NCBI GenBank assembly: GCA_020310875.1
Contig: CM035406.1
Location: forward strand, 226,170,942 to 226,234,941
Reading direction: 5' to 3'
Length of the DNA stretch: 64,000 bases
Origin: Ceratopteris richardii
Lineage: Eukaryota; Streptophyta; Polypodiopsida; Polypodiales; Pteridaceae
The position numbers and the translations under genes are program-made. The notes beneath the pieces were generated by a model that searched no databases, was not told the DNA's origin, and was given only the letters and a program-made list of their open reading frames with translations. Positions 1 to 12,049 of the stretch are shown piece by piece (position 1 is the stretch's first letter; the number at the start of each line of letters is the position of its first letter).

Positions 1-577
1 CATCATTTGTTGTGCACTTATCCTATTCACTTTCACACAGTACACTTTGCATCTTATCATGTCTTTGACAATAAGAAGACCAAATTTTTGCATCATTGAC
101 TATGAATAATCCTTTTATTATCAAGAGAAAATCATAGTTTTTGTCATAATTATCAAACATGTTTTATCATATGTTTTTCAAAAAAGTAAAGTAAATTTTT
201 CATCATATATGTTTCATATTTTGCATCATAATTATCATCATAATTTTGGTAAAAGAAAATCATAATGTCTTTTTTTATGATTAGCACACAAATATTTTAA
301 AAGCAAAGCTTTGTCATAAACTTTTAATAGATTGATCAAGCATGGAAATTTTCTAGGGGATTTTTCATAAAACATTATCAAGCATTAAATCAAAAATAGA
401 GATAAATTCATCAAATTTGGGAACATGTTTTAGGAAAAAAAATCAAAAAAAAAATCTTCATACAGTATATAAATTAATCAAAATTTGGAAATATTTATCG
501 TCATTTAAAATTTCATAATCACAAGAAACTTATTCTCTTAATTTCTTTTCCCTCTTTTTCATAAGTTTAGAAGATTT
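1..577. other. AT-rich non-coding stretch
   Basis: Very AT-rich sequence with many short catcat and ttttg runs. It lies downstream (minus strand) of the decayed gag that follows and may be the remnant of the same element. No protease or reverse transcriptase motif could be read in any frame. Confidence 0.5.
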
Positions 578-1687
578 TTAAGCATTTTTCTTAATGTTAA
601 ATATAGGTGCTTGTACCCATTTCCTTACATCTTTATCATTATCAAGTTTATTGGGAATATTTTTATCATCATATGGTTGAACTTTTACTTCATCAAATTT
701 ATCTTGATCACAAACATTGTCATTCTCTATGAATTCAAGTGCATAATTTGCATCATATGAAACTTCTTTTTTACCAATTTTAATTGATTTATGAATTTCA
801 TTTTCATCAATCTTTATGCTTGCATAAACTACTTTATCAATCCTTTTCTTATCCAATGTATTTTGACCATATCTTTTATCAACAAATTTAGTTTGATTAT
901 CCATTTTATTCATAAATTTAGGTTTTGGGAGATTCTGATCATTCTCAAAGAATGTATTTTGAGTCTCAAATTTGTTCATAGAATTGAATTCACAAGAATG
1001 TTTTTTCTCATCATAGCTCTTAAGTTTAGAATATGTTGTCTTATCATAGCTTTTAGGACTCCATTGTTTTTGAAATTTTATAAATGATCTTGATTTCGTT
1101 TGATCAAAATATTCTTTAATTCCATCTCTTCCTGAGTTTAAGTGCAAAGGTAAATGGACATGGTAATCACAAATTTTCCTTTCTACTATAGTGAACAATT
1201 TAAGCTCACAAGCACTCTCATATGCAATACAATTCCAAAACATCTGGCCAAATTGATCACACCAGAAACATCTTTTAGCTCGATTGAATCTTCTATGTGT
1301 AGCTCTAGGTGTTGATCTTCTATGGTCATAGGAATATGTTTTATCAAGAGTTGTAATAGACATATGTTGGACTTGTACTTTATCTTCATGTTCACACTTG
1401 CATGATTGAATTTCTTTTACTTGATTGAACAAAATCTCAAACTAGTTTTTCAAACTTGAAACTTCATGGTCAATCATCTCTTTTAACATTTTACACAATG
1501 TTTTATTATCTTCAAAAAATTCATCTAAGTCTTGAAATAGAGATGATACATTTTTTATTTTTTATTGGGTAAATATGTTCATCTCTTTAAATTTCTCATC
1601 ATATTCTAAGAATTTCTTTTCAATCAATGCTTTCACATTACAATCTATGACTTGTGTGGTGTGTTTTGAAAAACTCTTTTTGGCCAT
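578..1687 (-). pseudogene. decayed Ty3/gypsy-like gag with degenerate zinc knuckle
   Basis: One minus-strand frame runs from an ATG at 1687 (MAKKSFSKHT) to 578, broken by a TAA near 1564 and a TAG near 1444. The downstream open part has a knuckle-like CFWCDQFGQMFWNC: the spacing fits CX2CX4HX4C, but the histidine position is glutamine. It is followed by a VHLPLHLNSGRDGIKEYF-like segment, which resembles the region after the knuckle in gypsy-type Gag proteins seen in plant genomes. The C-terminal half is lysine- and asparagine-rich. With stops and a lost zinc ligand it is probably a dead nucleocapsid gene. The Ty3 assignment is by pattern only and no pol was found beside it. Confidence 0.5.
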
Positions 1688-2879
1688 TGTTCACTTTATA
1701 ATGAATGTAAAGTAGAATATGAATACCTAGAATTGGCTTCAGGAAGAGGTTCAAAAGTTGTGCTCATGTGAATTTTGATACATTCGTTGTCAATTGATCC
1801 AATCCTAAGTACAATTTTTGCTAAACAGATAATGTGTATGTGCAATCGTTTGGTTCTTCAATTATCGATGAGAGGGGTGGTGAGATGAGGGCTGCCTACT
1901 TGCCAATCTTCGTAGAGGTACTTAGATAAAGAGATCAGCCCTCGACGCCTAGAAGAGTGCAAGGTTTCAAGAAATAGCCACTCCTCCCAAAGATGTAGAA
2001 GCAACTGCAACAAGTGTAAAGTCGTATGTATGCATATGCACTGAAAAACTTGAAATGCATGTCTCAGTTGCAATGTCAGTTCTTCAGGTCAGGTTCACAA
2101 ATATGGGAAGGAGTAGATGCTCATTTGGTGGATCAAGTCAACCGCCAAATCGATTCGCACACGCTGGGTGCTTGGAGCAAGCTCAGGTGGTTTATGCTTA
2201 CTTGAAAAATAGGATAATCAAAGTTTCAAATAGCTCTAATTACTTACTTTATGTAGGAGATAATAAATATCAAAGATTAATTTATGTGGATGTGATGTGA
2301 TCTTTGATAAATTCTTGAGCTTCTAATTCCTCTTATTTTACTTGGCTAGCAGCTATGTTCTGTTTAGGTTGAGTGATGGTTTTAATAGGTGGTAATCACA
2401 CTTCCAAAATGTAAGCTTTTGAATTTGTATTTTCGGTCAAAGACTCACTAGACATAGACTCATTCCTAGATTCAATGCTTTCAGATTCATGCAAAGGCTC
2501 TGTAGACATCTCAAATTTAGAGTAATGAAAAATATCAAATTGATTAATGAATGTGTAATGAATAGGTATAAAATGTATTAGTGATAATGCTAAAGCCTTT
2601 CTGAGTGATAAATTTGCTAAAGTGATGTAGAACTATAATGAATCCTATATAAATATAATGATGCAAATGGGCAATAAAAAATTAGGCTTAAAATTTGGAT
2701 CTAGAAATGGTGGGAGAAGCAGCAAATAAGCAGCGCCAATCTCTAATCTTGTAAATGCTTGATACGCTTCTTCATTCAATCTTTATCAATGCTCTTTTGC
2801 TACTCTTTATATTCTTTAATGTCTGAAAAACATCATTAGCAAAACATAAGTATATCTTATAAAACATAAATCATGCTTT
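1688..2879. other. no recognised gene
   Basis: Mixed-composition DNA. Short open frames at 1858-2073 (minus) and 2055-2300 (plus) show no recognisable domain and overlap each other, so they are not called. Confidence 0.4.
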
Positions 2880-3390
2880 CTCACATCACCCATATGCATA
2901 CATTCACATTTAGATGCACTTATGCACATATAAATGTATGCTAACGTACACTAACTTACGTTCATAGGCTATCACATATTCATACATGTGCTAAACATCA
3001 ATCATGCACATGTTTACACTACATAAACATGCATTCATACACACTCATGCACAAGCATTACTATCACATTTACATGCACTTATGCTCATGTATACTCTTA
3101 TACACACATGTGTCTAATATCATGCATACACGTTTCTAATATGCATATGCATCCACTCTCATGGTCACACATATGCATACACATGCACACATGCATACTC
3201 ACATTCATACATATAGTATACATATTTATGCATTCCTATATCATGTGTATATATATCATGATCATGCATATATGCATACTAATGCATCTATGCATATGTA
3301 TGCATGCAATCGAATATGCTCATAAACATGCATCCAAGCATATGCATATGCATGCAACCATCTATAAGTATATGCATAGATTGTAATTAT
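2880..3390. repeat. ATGCAT / ACAC-rich low-complexity block
   Basis: About 500 bp built from recurring catgcata, tatgcatatgc and cacacat words, an alternating purine-pyrimidine pattern. A Met/His-rich open frame across it simply translates the repeat. Confidence 0.7.
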
Positions 3391-3489
3391 AAAATTAATT
3401 AACTACAAATACATTAATTATCTATAAAATCAATTAATTAATGAAATAACCATATAAATTACACAATTATTAAAGAACTAATTAACTCT

Positions 3490-3703
<214 letters not shown>

Positions 3704-3789
3704 CAGCAGCACGCGGCATCGCTTTCTCTCTCTCCACTTTCTCTATCCCTACGTGTTGAATGCGTATGCCACATCATCAGATCGATGTC

Positions 3790-4160
<371 letters not shown>

Positions 4161-5284
4161 CCTGCCTCTCTCTAGCATTGATAACTACGAGCCAATGAGT
4201 ATCTGCGAATGGAGTGAGCACAGACTACTCGAGCAGCGAGGGGTGAGAGAACGAGGATGGAAGTGTCACACAAGTTGGTGTTCATGTGTGACCAAGCTTG
4301 CATCTGTCCACTAGAGAAGGGAGGATGGGGAATCTCTCTCCTATGCATACATAAGGAGACAAGAAGAGGAAAAATGATTGCCTGAAAAAAATCATTAGGA
4401 AAATAGAGCACAACACACACATGTATATAAAGTCTCATGTGCACACACACTTATAACACACACCCTCCTTTAGCACACGCACTTACACCACTCTTTTAAA
4501 CCAAATTTAGTTCAGGCACTCATTCACCACTCTTTTAATTCACTGTTCTCACACAATCACACTTTAACACACATACTCACTCACCTCACTTTAAACAAAC
4601 ACTTTATCTCACTTTAATTACACATCTCATTCTCACCACACTTTAACACTTACACACACACCACACATAACTTATCCATTTTTAATTTTTCATTTTAATT
4701 TATTTGTTTTTTATTTTTAATAATTCATTAATACTTTTATTTAAGTTTACACTAAGGTTTAATGCCTTAATAATTATATGCACACACTATTAAGATAGCT
4801 AATTAAAGCATAATCTAATTTATATTAATTGAATGTATAAAATATAAGATATTTTAATTAACTATAAACATATTTTTGTAAAGTCAAATGTTTTCACACA
4901 TCATATTAATGATAATAATCACACACATATCTACCTACACATACATATATACTTTGTAACCCTTCATACACTCTCACATAGTTACTTAAATACCCATTTT
5001 AGCTAAACTCATAGGTTTCTACCCATACCTCCATACAAATGGTTCAATCAAACATCTAAATGGCATTTAGGGTAAACCCTAGTGTAGACACATGTTAAAT
5101 AAGTGGTCATGTGTAATGCTATCAGTTCACTTCTCATTTCCATTAAGTTTCTACCTGCAGATATCAGAGAGATTAATCAAATGAATGAACTTATCACAAT
5201 GTTATAGAGGGGTTTAGAGATAACCAATCAAAATGTTTTTATTTTTCCTGAATCTCAACTTGAAGATGGAAATCTTTCCGACAA
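4161..5284. other. no recognised gene; CA/CTTTAA-rich tract
   Basis: A small GC-richer stretch (4172-4450) has no recognisable protein. It is followed by 4430-4680 with repeated cacacactt and actttaa words, then AT-rich DNA to 5284. The boundary with the following copia fragment is approximate. Confidence 0.45.
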
Positions 5285-5900
5285 CACCAATGCTTGACAC
5301 CTAGAGAATGCATAAATCTCGTTATCTGTGAGAAAGCAAACTGAATAGCATGTCAATTTATGCATAAATAAATCAAGCATCCAACATCCTATTAATAGAA
5401 AACAACATCAGATGCATTTGTAGCATCATGAAGACTCAATTGTAAACCTGTCTCCATGGTAATGGCAATAGGTTTGCAATCTTCAAAGCCAAAAATTTGC
5501 AATAATGTGTCATTATATGTTTTTTGACACAAAGCTATTCCCCCATCAACTTGCAAAAACTACATACCCAAATAATGATGCAAATGCCCCAAATCTTACA
5601 TCTCAAAAGAGGCATGCAAATCATTCTTAAATTCAGCAATATGCTTCTCATTAGGATGAATGACTAGCATGTCATCAACATATACAACAATGACCAACAG
5701 TACATTTGCATGCTTAACATATAAGGTGCTCTAAGTTGAACTATGCTTAAAGCCATGTGCTAGCAAGTAGGCATATATCTTTTCATACCAAGGATGTGGT
5801 GCTTGCTTCAAACCATATAAGTCCTTTTTTCAACCTACACGCTCTCTTTTCATGCCCTTTTTGCACAAAACCATGGGGCTAAAATACATATTTAGTTCTT
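5285..5900 (-). pseudogene. copia reverse transcriptase fragment (A1)
   Basis: Read on the minus strand, this gives the RT catalytic motif VYVDDMLV followed by EKHIAEFKNDLHASFEM, DLGHLHHYLGM and an ALCQ...YNDTLLQIFG segment. This is the usual order after the YxDD box in Ty1/copia RT. Stop codons interrupt the frame, for example between M and DLGH. Upstream RT words (YGLK, NAFLNG) lie near 5800-5900 and are badly broken. The same block is better preserved in A2 at 12600-13430. Confidence 0.8.
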
Positions 5901-6081
5901 GCACAAAACTGATGTACATTCCAACCATGATGAGTTGCAAGTGCACAAATGCTACAAATATTGGTCATTTGGTATGTGGGAGAAAAGGGCTCATCAAAAT
6001 CAATCTCTCTTGAGCATATCCTTTGGCAACATACCTTTCAATTATTTCATCATGCTTATGTTCTTCTTTCCTGAAGGAAAA

Positions 6082-6480
6082 TCACAGAAAGACCAAGTGT
6101 GATTCTTCATAAAGACTAGAGACATCCATTGCATAGTAATATGATGCAAATGAAGCACTATGAGAACCTAAACATGTATGATATGATAAAGTTGCATCTA
6201 ATTTGCGATCCCTCAAAGTCTGCACCAGCCATTTAGGCATCGTTTTAGCCTCTTCTTTGTCAACCCTCTCATCAATAAGTACATTAGAAATGGAGTTATT
6301 TTCAATATCATTTGGAACTTGAGAAAATGGCTCATTTGTGATAACGTTTGATTGCCCACCTATGAAAAGAGGAAGAAAAGTGTCATACACATCCTTCAAG
6401 CTAATCGATGTCTCCTTGATATGTGAACGTAATGACTGAATTGCATCTTCCACAAAAACAACATCAGGACTTACCAGAAT
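6082..6480 (-). pseudogene. copia integrase C-terminal/linker fragment (A1)
   Basis: A minus-strand open stretch contains VYDTFLPLFIGGQSN, TMPKWLVQTLRDRKLDAT and SHSASFASYYYAMDVSSLY. The same words, diverged, occur in A3 (54593-54925) and in A4 (33156-33368), which fixes it as the variable linker between the integrase C-terminus and RT in this family. The catalytic core should lie at higher coordinates (6500-7040), where only broken traces remain. Confidence 0.7.
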
Positions 6481-7039
6481 GTGTTTAATCTATGGACGAT
6501 ACAGGCGATATTCTTTGCTTTCCAAAATATACCCAACAAAAATAAATTTCACTACTTTATCATCCAATTTTATATGTTTTTGTTTATGCACAATGCATAT
6601 GTCAAACAACCAAAGGTAGGCAAGTGAGGAAGTTATGGTTTGTGACCATGCTAAGCATCATATAGAATGATCAATTGTAGTGTTTTGGTGGGATGCCTAT
6701 TAAGTACATATGATGCACACATAATAGCAGTGCTTTGGAGTGATCAATTGCAGTGCTTTGGTGGGACACTTGTTAACTAGACATGTTGCGCTCATAATAT
6801 CCTCAAACGAAAAGCTATGTGGTTGAACATGTTCTTTACTTAATCAAATCCATTTTTTTCAGGTGTATATGGCACTTTATGTCGATATTTGAACTACATA
6901 TGTTGAATCATTCACAAATTTTGCATATTCTATGATCTTATACAACCCATGATATAAAATACTAGAAGAAATAATAACATCACCATTCTAGATGTCATGA
7001 AATGTACAAATATCATCAACAAGTAGCATTAGTATATTT

Positions 7040-7830
7040 TTGCTTACTAGTAGATGAGCTCCATTTACCTTTGCCTTTCTGACTAGCTAAGAAAGCTTGA
7101 TCTGCAACATGCGTAATTGACATGATCTGCAACTTGCATAATTGACCTCTTCTGCTTGAACCAATCTTTTGACAACAAAATAGATATTAACTCCTCAAAT
7201 GTTAAGGCATTTGGATTGCCTTTCATCATCAATCAAAGAATAGAAGAAAACCTCTCATATGAATCTAGATGATGGTTAAGAACAGTCTACACAAGTGAAC
7301 TATCTGGCAAGATTTCATCAACAAAAATCAACTAGTCCTTGAAATCTTTGATCTTTTTCAAAAAAAAAAAACCATTGAATCTTTTCCATTCATATGCTTA
7401 CTCTCCAACTATTTTTGAAGTAAGTAATAAAAGTCTCATTTCTTGCTTGGTATAAAGTTGTAAGAGCATCCGAGGCATCCTTTGTTGTCTTGCACGAGCA
7501 AATGCGAGGGATAATATCACATTTGATAGAGAAAGTTGTCAATGCATGTGTGTGCATCTCTACCATCCCAATTAAGCTTCTCTACAATAGGTGCAACAAG
7601 AACCACAACATGATAAGAAAATTGAAGATCATCATCTTCAACACCATATGCATCACCTTAAATAACTATATTTGTAGGTGTATTAGGACATTTTCAACAC
7701 TTTGCATAATATTCCATAGCCCTTTTGCAACCAATACATGATGTACCATATATGCCCACAATGGGTAATTAGTACCATCCAACTTATCCTCAATAGCCAG
7801 CATATGGAGTACCTTGTTATTTTCAGCCAT
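7040..7830 (-). pseudogene. copia gag (A1)
   Basis: The minus-strand ATG at 7830 starts MAENNKVLHMLAIEDKLDG, followed by a TNYPLWAYMVHHVLVAKGLW segment, the canonical N-terminus of plant copia Gag. Further along, LYQARNETFITYFK and LKDLVDF-like words are readable with stops and frameshifts. An adenine run near 7362 falls where the homologous Gag has its Lys-rich loop. The start is about 310 bp inside the 5' LTR, a normal leader length. Confidence 0.75.
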
Positions 7831-8141
7831 GGCTAGTGACTAAAGACCTTGATGTAGAAAATTGTTTATCTCATAAAATGATTAGAAACACCCTGTCAAG
7901 ATTTGCTAAAACTATCATAGACTTTGAGGTGCTTGTACTTGAAAATCAAAACCTATATATATGTGTGGCACAAAAGGAATAAGTTGCCTATGTAGTCATT
8001 GCAATAAGGCATTCAAAGGCTCAAATGAGCTATATCAAATCACCCCTAGTATGCTCACCAATTTTCATGCAATATTTAGACTATGACTAGAGGGGTGCTA
8101 GGGATGCCCTAGATGAAGCGATGACTTGCTCTAAGAGGAAT

Positions 8142-8369
8142 TGTTGGAGTTTGAGGTCTACAAAAGCACATGAAGAGCACAAGGAAAAAGATAAGCTTCG
8201 ATCACAACACAATGAAAAATGTATCACCAAGTGAGTAAACAAAGATAAGTGACATGTTAGGGTTATAGGTGTATATACAAGCCAAGGGAAAATAACCTCC
8301 TAAAGAGGAAAAAAGTACCCCAACAATCCTAAGTGTATTCACACACATCACTACCAAAATATATCAACA
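8142..8369 (-). repeat. 5' LTR of Copia-A1
   Basis: On the plus strand it starts tgttggagtttgaggtct and ends atatcaaca, a 228-bp TG...CA repeat. It matches the LTRs at 11804-12034 (A2) and 57935-58166 (A3). On the element strand it is followed by a degraded primer site corresponding to tRNA-Met. Confidence 0.85.
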
Positions 8370-8555
8370 AAGATGAAATTCCTTGAAGTTTTTTCTATAT
8401 GTCTTCTTTGAAAATTTTAGCCTCTTAGAGACATATAAAACTGGGTTGATTTTTATCTCAAATCCTTTGAGCAATAATGGCCACTCTTAGGGGTCACAGA
8501 GATATTGAACATTGAGAGAATATGTTATCCCTGATAGTGTGGCCTCATAATCAAC

Positions 8556-9368
8556 ATGGTCACATTGCATGAGACTAATGAAAATGCATGGAAATTGCAA
8601 CTTAGGAATGAGCTTCATATACTAGAGAAAAAGATCATGGTGGTAAGTGACTATACCTTAAAAATCAAAAGCATATTTGAGTCACTTTCATCTATTGGTG
8701 TCGATATTGATGATGATAATGATAAGGTTGAAGTGTGCCTTGGTGGTTTAGGAGCTGCATATAAGCAACACAAAACTTCTATTCAAACTAGGGAGAATAT
8801 TCCAAATTTCTTTGACCTTGAGTCTAGGATGATAATTGAAGAAAAGAACCTTGGTGAAGAATCACAAGGAAAAGATGGTTCTAAGCAGGTACTCTACTCT
8901 CACACAGGATTCAAAAGTGGAAGAGGAAACAGTAAACAAGAACAAGGGTTAATAACACATTAATACAAGACATAGAGAACAGTTTCAAGGAAGGGGGGCC
9001 AAAGAGACCACAAAAAGTTTGAAGAAAATAATTTAGGAAATGACAATAAAGGATGTTGGAATTGTTTTAAATGTGGCACTTTGAATATGATTGCAGGTTG
9101 AAGAACCAAAACAAGACAAGGCAACAAAAAATCTATGCATCCATAGGTGCATATGATTCAAAGAAGTTGTCCATGGCTCAACATCATATAATGAATACAA
9201 TATTTGTAGTTTTTTTCAAAATCGAATAGTAGCGTTTGGTATGTTGATTTAGGTGCTTCAAATCACACGATGAGCTATGCAGAATGGTTTAGCCATTTGC
9301 AAAAATTATCAGTTCATGGATTTGTTGAAACAGGTGATGATACATCACATCCTATTGCATAACAAAAT
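8556..9368 (+). pseudogene. Copia-G fragment: gag and protease
   Basis: A plus-strand frame at 8556-8963 gives NAWKLQLRNELHILEK, YTLKIKSIFESLSSIGVDID and VEVCLGGLGAAYKQHKTSI, the middle of a copia UBN2-type Gag whose N-terminus is missing. Then come a frameshifted zinc knuckle (CWNC near 9056 and HFEYDC in another frame) and a protease region, SVWYVDLGASNHTMSYAEW. The protease active-site triplet DSG reads DLG here, so the catalytic Asp-Ser-Gly is altered. The fragment stops where the Copia-F LTR begins, suggesting F inserted into G. Dead on three counts: truncation, frameshift and active-site change. Confidence 0.75.
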
Positions 9369-9650
9369 TGTTACACTTATGTTCTTCGAGTAGCTTTGAT
9401 GTGAACCTTTTCCCTATACATGGGCACTTTTTACTATAGTACTGGCTAGAGGTTTTTTCCCCATGTTACCACATACATGATTCGCTCATATGCGGTGGTA
9501 CTTAGAGATATTATTCTACTTACTTTAGTTCTGAACATCATCAATAGAGAGAGTTATTCTAGCCATCTATCTTCTCAATGTGTCTTCTTGCATTAGTGCC
9601 CCTTGTGTGTGCTTTTCCTGTGTCTCTTGCACTTCTATATTCACCCAATA
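9369..9650 (+). repeat. 5' LTR of Copia-F
   Basis: About 282 bp, from tgttacac to cacccaata just before the primer-binding site. The right edge is supported by the PBS; the left edge is a best guess from the TG start and the end of Copia-G coding sequence. Confidence 0.5.
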
Positions 9651-9651
9651 G

Positions 9652-9663
9652 TGGTACCAGAGT
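9652..9663 (+). promoter_or_regulatory. primer-binding site (tRNA-iMet type), degenerate
   Basis: tggtaccagagt, two changes from the usual plant copia primer site tggtatcagagc, placed one base after the LTR end. Confidence 0.7.
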
Positions 9664-9928
9664 AGGTTTATCTCCTTCTCAAGTTTTGGCTTTTTTTTCA
9701 TGACCCGCGTGCACTTTGAACAGTACAAATCGACTTTCGAACATAGAAAAGTGAATCTCAACAGCCAAGAAACATTTCCACCAATTGCACTAGGGTTTTA
9801 CCTCTGTTTTAAAGCCATTTGTGTAATTAGAATTGCCATCAGAGTGATGATTTGTGAGTTGAAATTTCATCATTCATTTTAACTTTCCTTGAAGTAAAGA
9901 TTCTATCACATTCTTGTTCTTTAGTGAA

Positions 9929-10897
9929 ATGGTAGGCAATAATGACTTGTTTGGCATGCTTCAAGCTAAAGATAAGCTTGATGGGACCAACTATCCAATG
10001 CGTTCTTACATAATGAAACATGTTCTTGATGCAAAATAATTTAAGAACATAGTGGTAGATGTAGATCGAACACCTCGAGGTTCTTCTACATAATAGTCTA
10101 CTATCACATATGGAGCTTCTTCTTCAAGTACAATGGTTAGTTCTTCTCCACCTACATTGGAGCAGCTTAGATGGGATGGAAAAGATGCTCGATCTCATGC
10201 ATTGATCGTGCTTTGTATGAATCATCATATAGTTCCACACATTTGGTCATGTTCTACATCAAGATAGGCATGGGACACTTTTGCTTCTTTGTATGCCATC
10301 ATAATGAAGCACATGTTGCATAATTGAGGAAGGAGCTTGAGGATGTATGTATGGTTGAAAATGAGTTTGTAGATGTGTATGTGACATGCATCAAGGACTT
10401 GAAAGAGCAATTGGCAAACATAGATGAGATTATTCTAGATGCATCACTCATCCCTACATTGTTGAAAGGATTACCAAAGGGTTTTCAAAGCTTTGTCACT
10501 ACACTCCATTTGTCTACAAAAGGGAATCCCAATATGTATGCATTTGATGAGGTTGTGTCTCTTTTTTTTCAAGAAGAGCAATCTAGAGTGAATAGGAGTG
10601 GTTTGATTGAGGAAGTGCAAGATATTGCTATCTCACAAAAGGGGAAAATTAAGTATGGTTCAACCTTGGGTTCATCAAAACCAAGGCCTCAACCTTCCTC
10701 TTCCACTCATTCCTCTAACGACGTTAATTTGCAAAAGACGAAGAGATGAAAATATTGCCAAAAGGTTTGTTCATACTATTGATGAGTGTAGAAAGCTTAT
10801 TAAGCGCAATGAAAAGAAGAAAGAATCTGGCATGCCTAATGCTAAAAATTCAAAAAATGCAAAGAACGATGAAGCTAACATGGCTCAAGATTTTTGA
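9929..10897 (+). pseudogene. copia gag (Copia-F)
   Basis: The ATG at 9929 opens MVGNNDLFGMLQAKDKLDG and continues with TNYPMRSYIMKHVLDAK, a typical copia Gag N-terminus. A stop follows directly, then two more near 10090. WDGKDARSHALIVL and AWDTFASLYAI are legible up to about 10320. After a frameshift the frame at 10324-10749 is open: ELEDVCMVENEFVDVYV, IKDLKEQLANIDEIIL, LLKGLPKGFQSFV and KGNPNMYAFDEVVSLFFQEE, which match the UBN2 Gag core. The Ser/Pro-rich and Lys-rich tail follows. It would have bound genomic RNA in the particle, but as it stands it cannot be translated whole. Confidence 0.8.
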
Positions 10898-10949
10898 GCA
10901 TGTACTGCTATATGTCATTATGATGCATCTTTGCATTCTAAATGTATGG

Positions 10950-11620
10950 TTGTGAGTGAGACTGATTTGAATTGGTTCTTTGATAGTGGTCCTTCAAAGC
11001 ACATAACTTCATGCAAAAAGATTTTCTAGATCTTCCCCAAAGAAGGACATGTGGAGTGTTCAAACATGCCTCTTATACTATCTACGCACATATTGTGGTG
11101 GTGAATACATGTCCCATGATTTTAATGCTTGTCTTTGTGAAAGAGGTATTTTACACCAATGTATATACATCTCAACAAAATGTTGTTGCCAAGTGTAAAA
11201 ATAGAACACTCCTTGAAATGGCATGATGTATGGTTAAAGAAAAGCATCCTTCTGATAGTTTTGGATGGAAGCGGTCATGTGTGCAAACTATGTGTTGAAT
11301 TGCTGCTCTACAAAGCATTGAGATTCATCACTCATTATGAATCTTGGAATGAACATAAACATATGGTTAGTCATATGTGCATGTTTGATTCTTTGGCATA
11401 TGCTCTTGTGCCATCACAACAACATCAAAAACTTGATGACAAGGCAAATAAATGTATATTTATTGGTTATAGTGTTGAAAGTAAGGGATATCATTTGTAC
11501 CATCCATTGATGAACACAATTATTGTGAGTCGAGATGTGGTATTTGCTGAAACTTTAGTTCTCCCTCTACTTGAATGCAATATACAGCCAACAGTTATCT
11601 CATAAGATGTGTTTGATACA
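10950..11620 (+). pseudogene. copia protease and integrase remnants (Copia-F)
   Basis: Protease: WFFDSGPSKHITSC near 10975 keeps the catalytic DSG. It is followed within 50 bp by integrase-type sequence, so most of the protease/GAG-pre-integrase region is deleted. The integrase C-terminal part at 11159-11605 includes TLLEMA, YESWNEHK, MCMFDSLAYALVPSQQHQKL and KCIFIGYSVESKGYHLYHP, then IVSRDVVFAE, in several frames. This is the standard copia integrase tail. The DDE catalytic core is not intact. Confidence 0.75.
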
Positions 11621-11803
11621 CTCATGCCTTTGTTCCAAAGTGGTGTTCTTGACTATGGCCATGTAGAACAACCAATTGAGGCTGAAAGGGCTAAAAAATT
11701 CCAGCAAAATAGAGCTGAAAATGCAGAGAATTTCCAGCCAAGCATGGCTGAAATGTTTTAGCCAAAAATTATCAGAACTGCTCAAAATTTATAGCCACAT
11801 ATG

Positions 11804-12034
11804 TGTTTGAGTTTGAGGTCTATTGAAGCACGTGAACAACACAAGGAAGAAGAAGAAGCTTAGAGCACAACACACAATACTGAACATATTACCACTAGAA
11901 TGTACAAAGATAAGTGACCCTTTAGGGCAATAGGCATATATACAAGGTGGGGTAAAAAACCCTCCAAATGAGGGGAAAAAGTGCCCTGGTGGTTCTAGTG
12001 TGTTCACACACATCAGTACGTAAATATGTTAACA
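11804..12034 (-). repeat. 3' LTR of Copia-A2
   Basis: 231 bp, matching the A1 and A3 LTRs throughout. On the element strand it starts tgttaacatattta directly after a purine-rich tract (plus strand aatcccccctg), which defines the boundary. Confidence 0.85.
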
Positions 12035-12049
12035 AATCCCCCCTGGGAG

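Larger units (their letters stand above)
5285..8369 (-). mobile_element. Copia-A1, 3'-truncated Ty1/copia retrotransposon
   Basis: A minus-strand copia element read from its 5' LTR (8142-8369) through a degraded primer-binding site, gag (from 7830), integrase C-terminal pieces (6082-6480) and reverse transcriptase (5285-5900). RNase H and the 3' LTR are missing: the sequence ends near 5285, just after the RT segment that follows YVDD. Copies A2, A3 and A4 share its LTR and protein words. Stops and frameshifts are frequent, so it is an old, inactive copy. The last bases of the 5' LTR are followed by aagat (8370-8374), which would be the target duplication, but the other side is lost. Confidence 0.85.
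9369..11803 (+). mobile_element. Copia-F, 3'-truncated Ty1/copia retrotransposon
   Basis: A plus-strand element with a 5' LTR (about 9369-9650), a tRNA-Met-type primer site (9652-9663), gag (from 9929), protease (near 10970) and integrase (11011-11605). No RT or 3' LTR follows. At 11804 it abuts the 3' LTR of the oppositely oriented Copia-A2. Its Gag start (KLDGTNYPM) is related to the A family but its LTR differs. Multiple in-frame stops show it is inactive. Confidence 0.75.

Noticed and set aside
3108..3386. Met/His-rich 92-codon open frame
   Set aside because: It follows from the catgcata-type low-complexity sequence and has no homologous feel or regulatory context.
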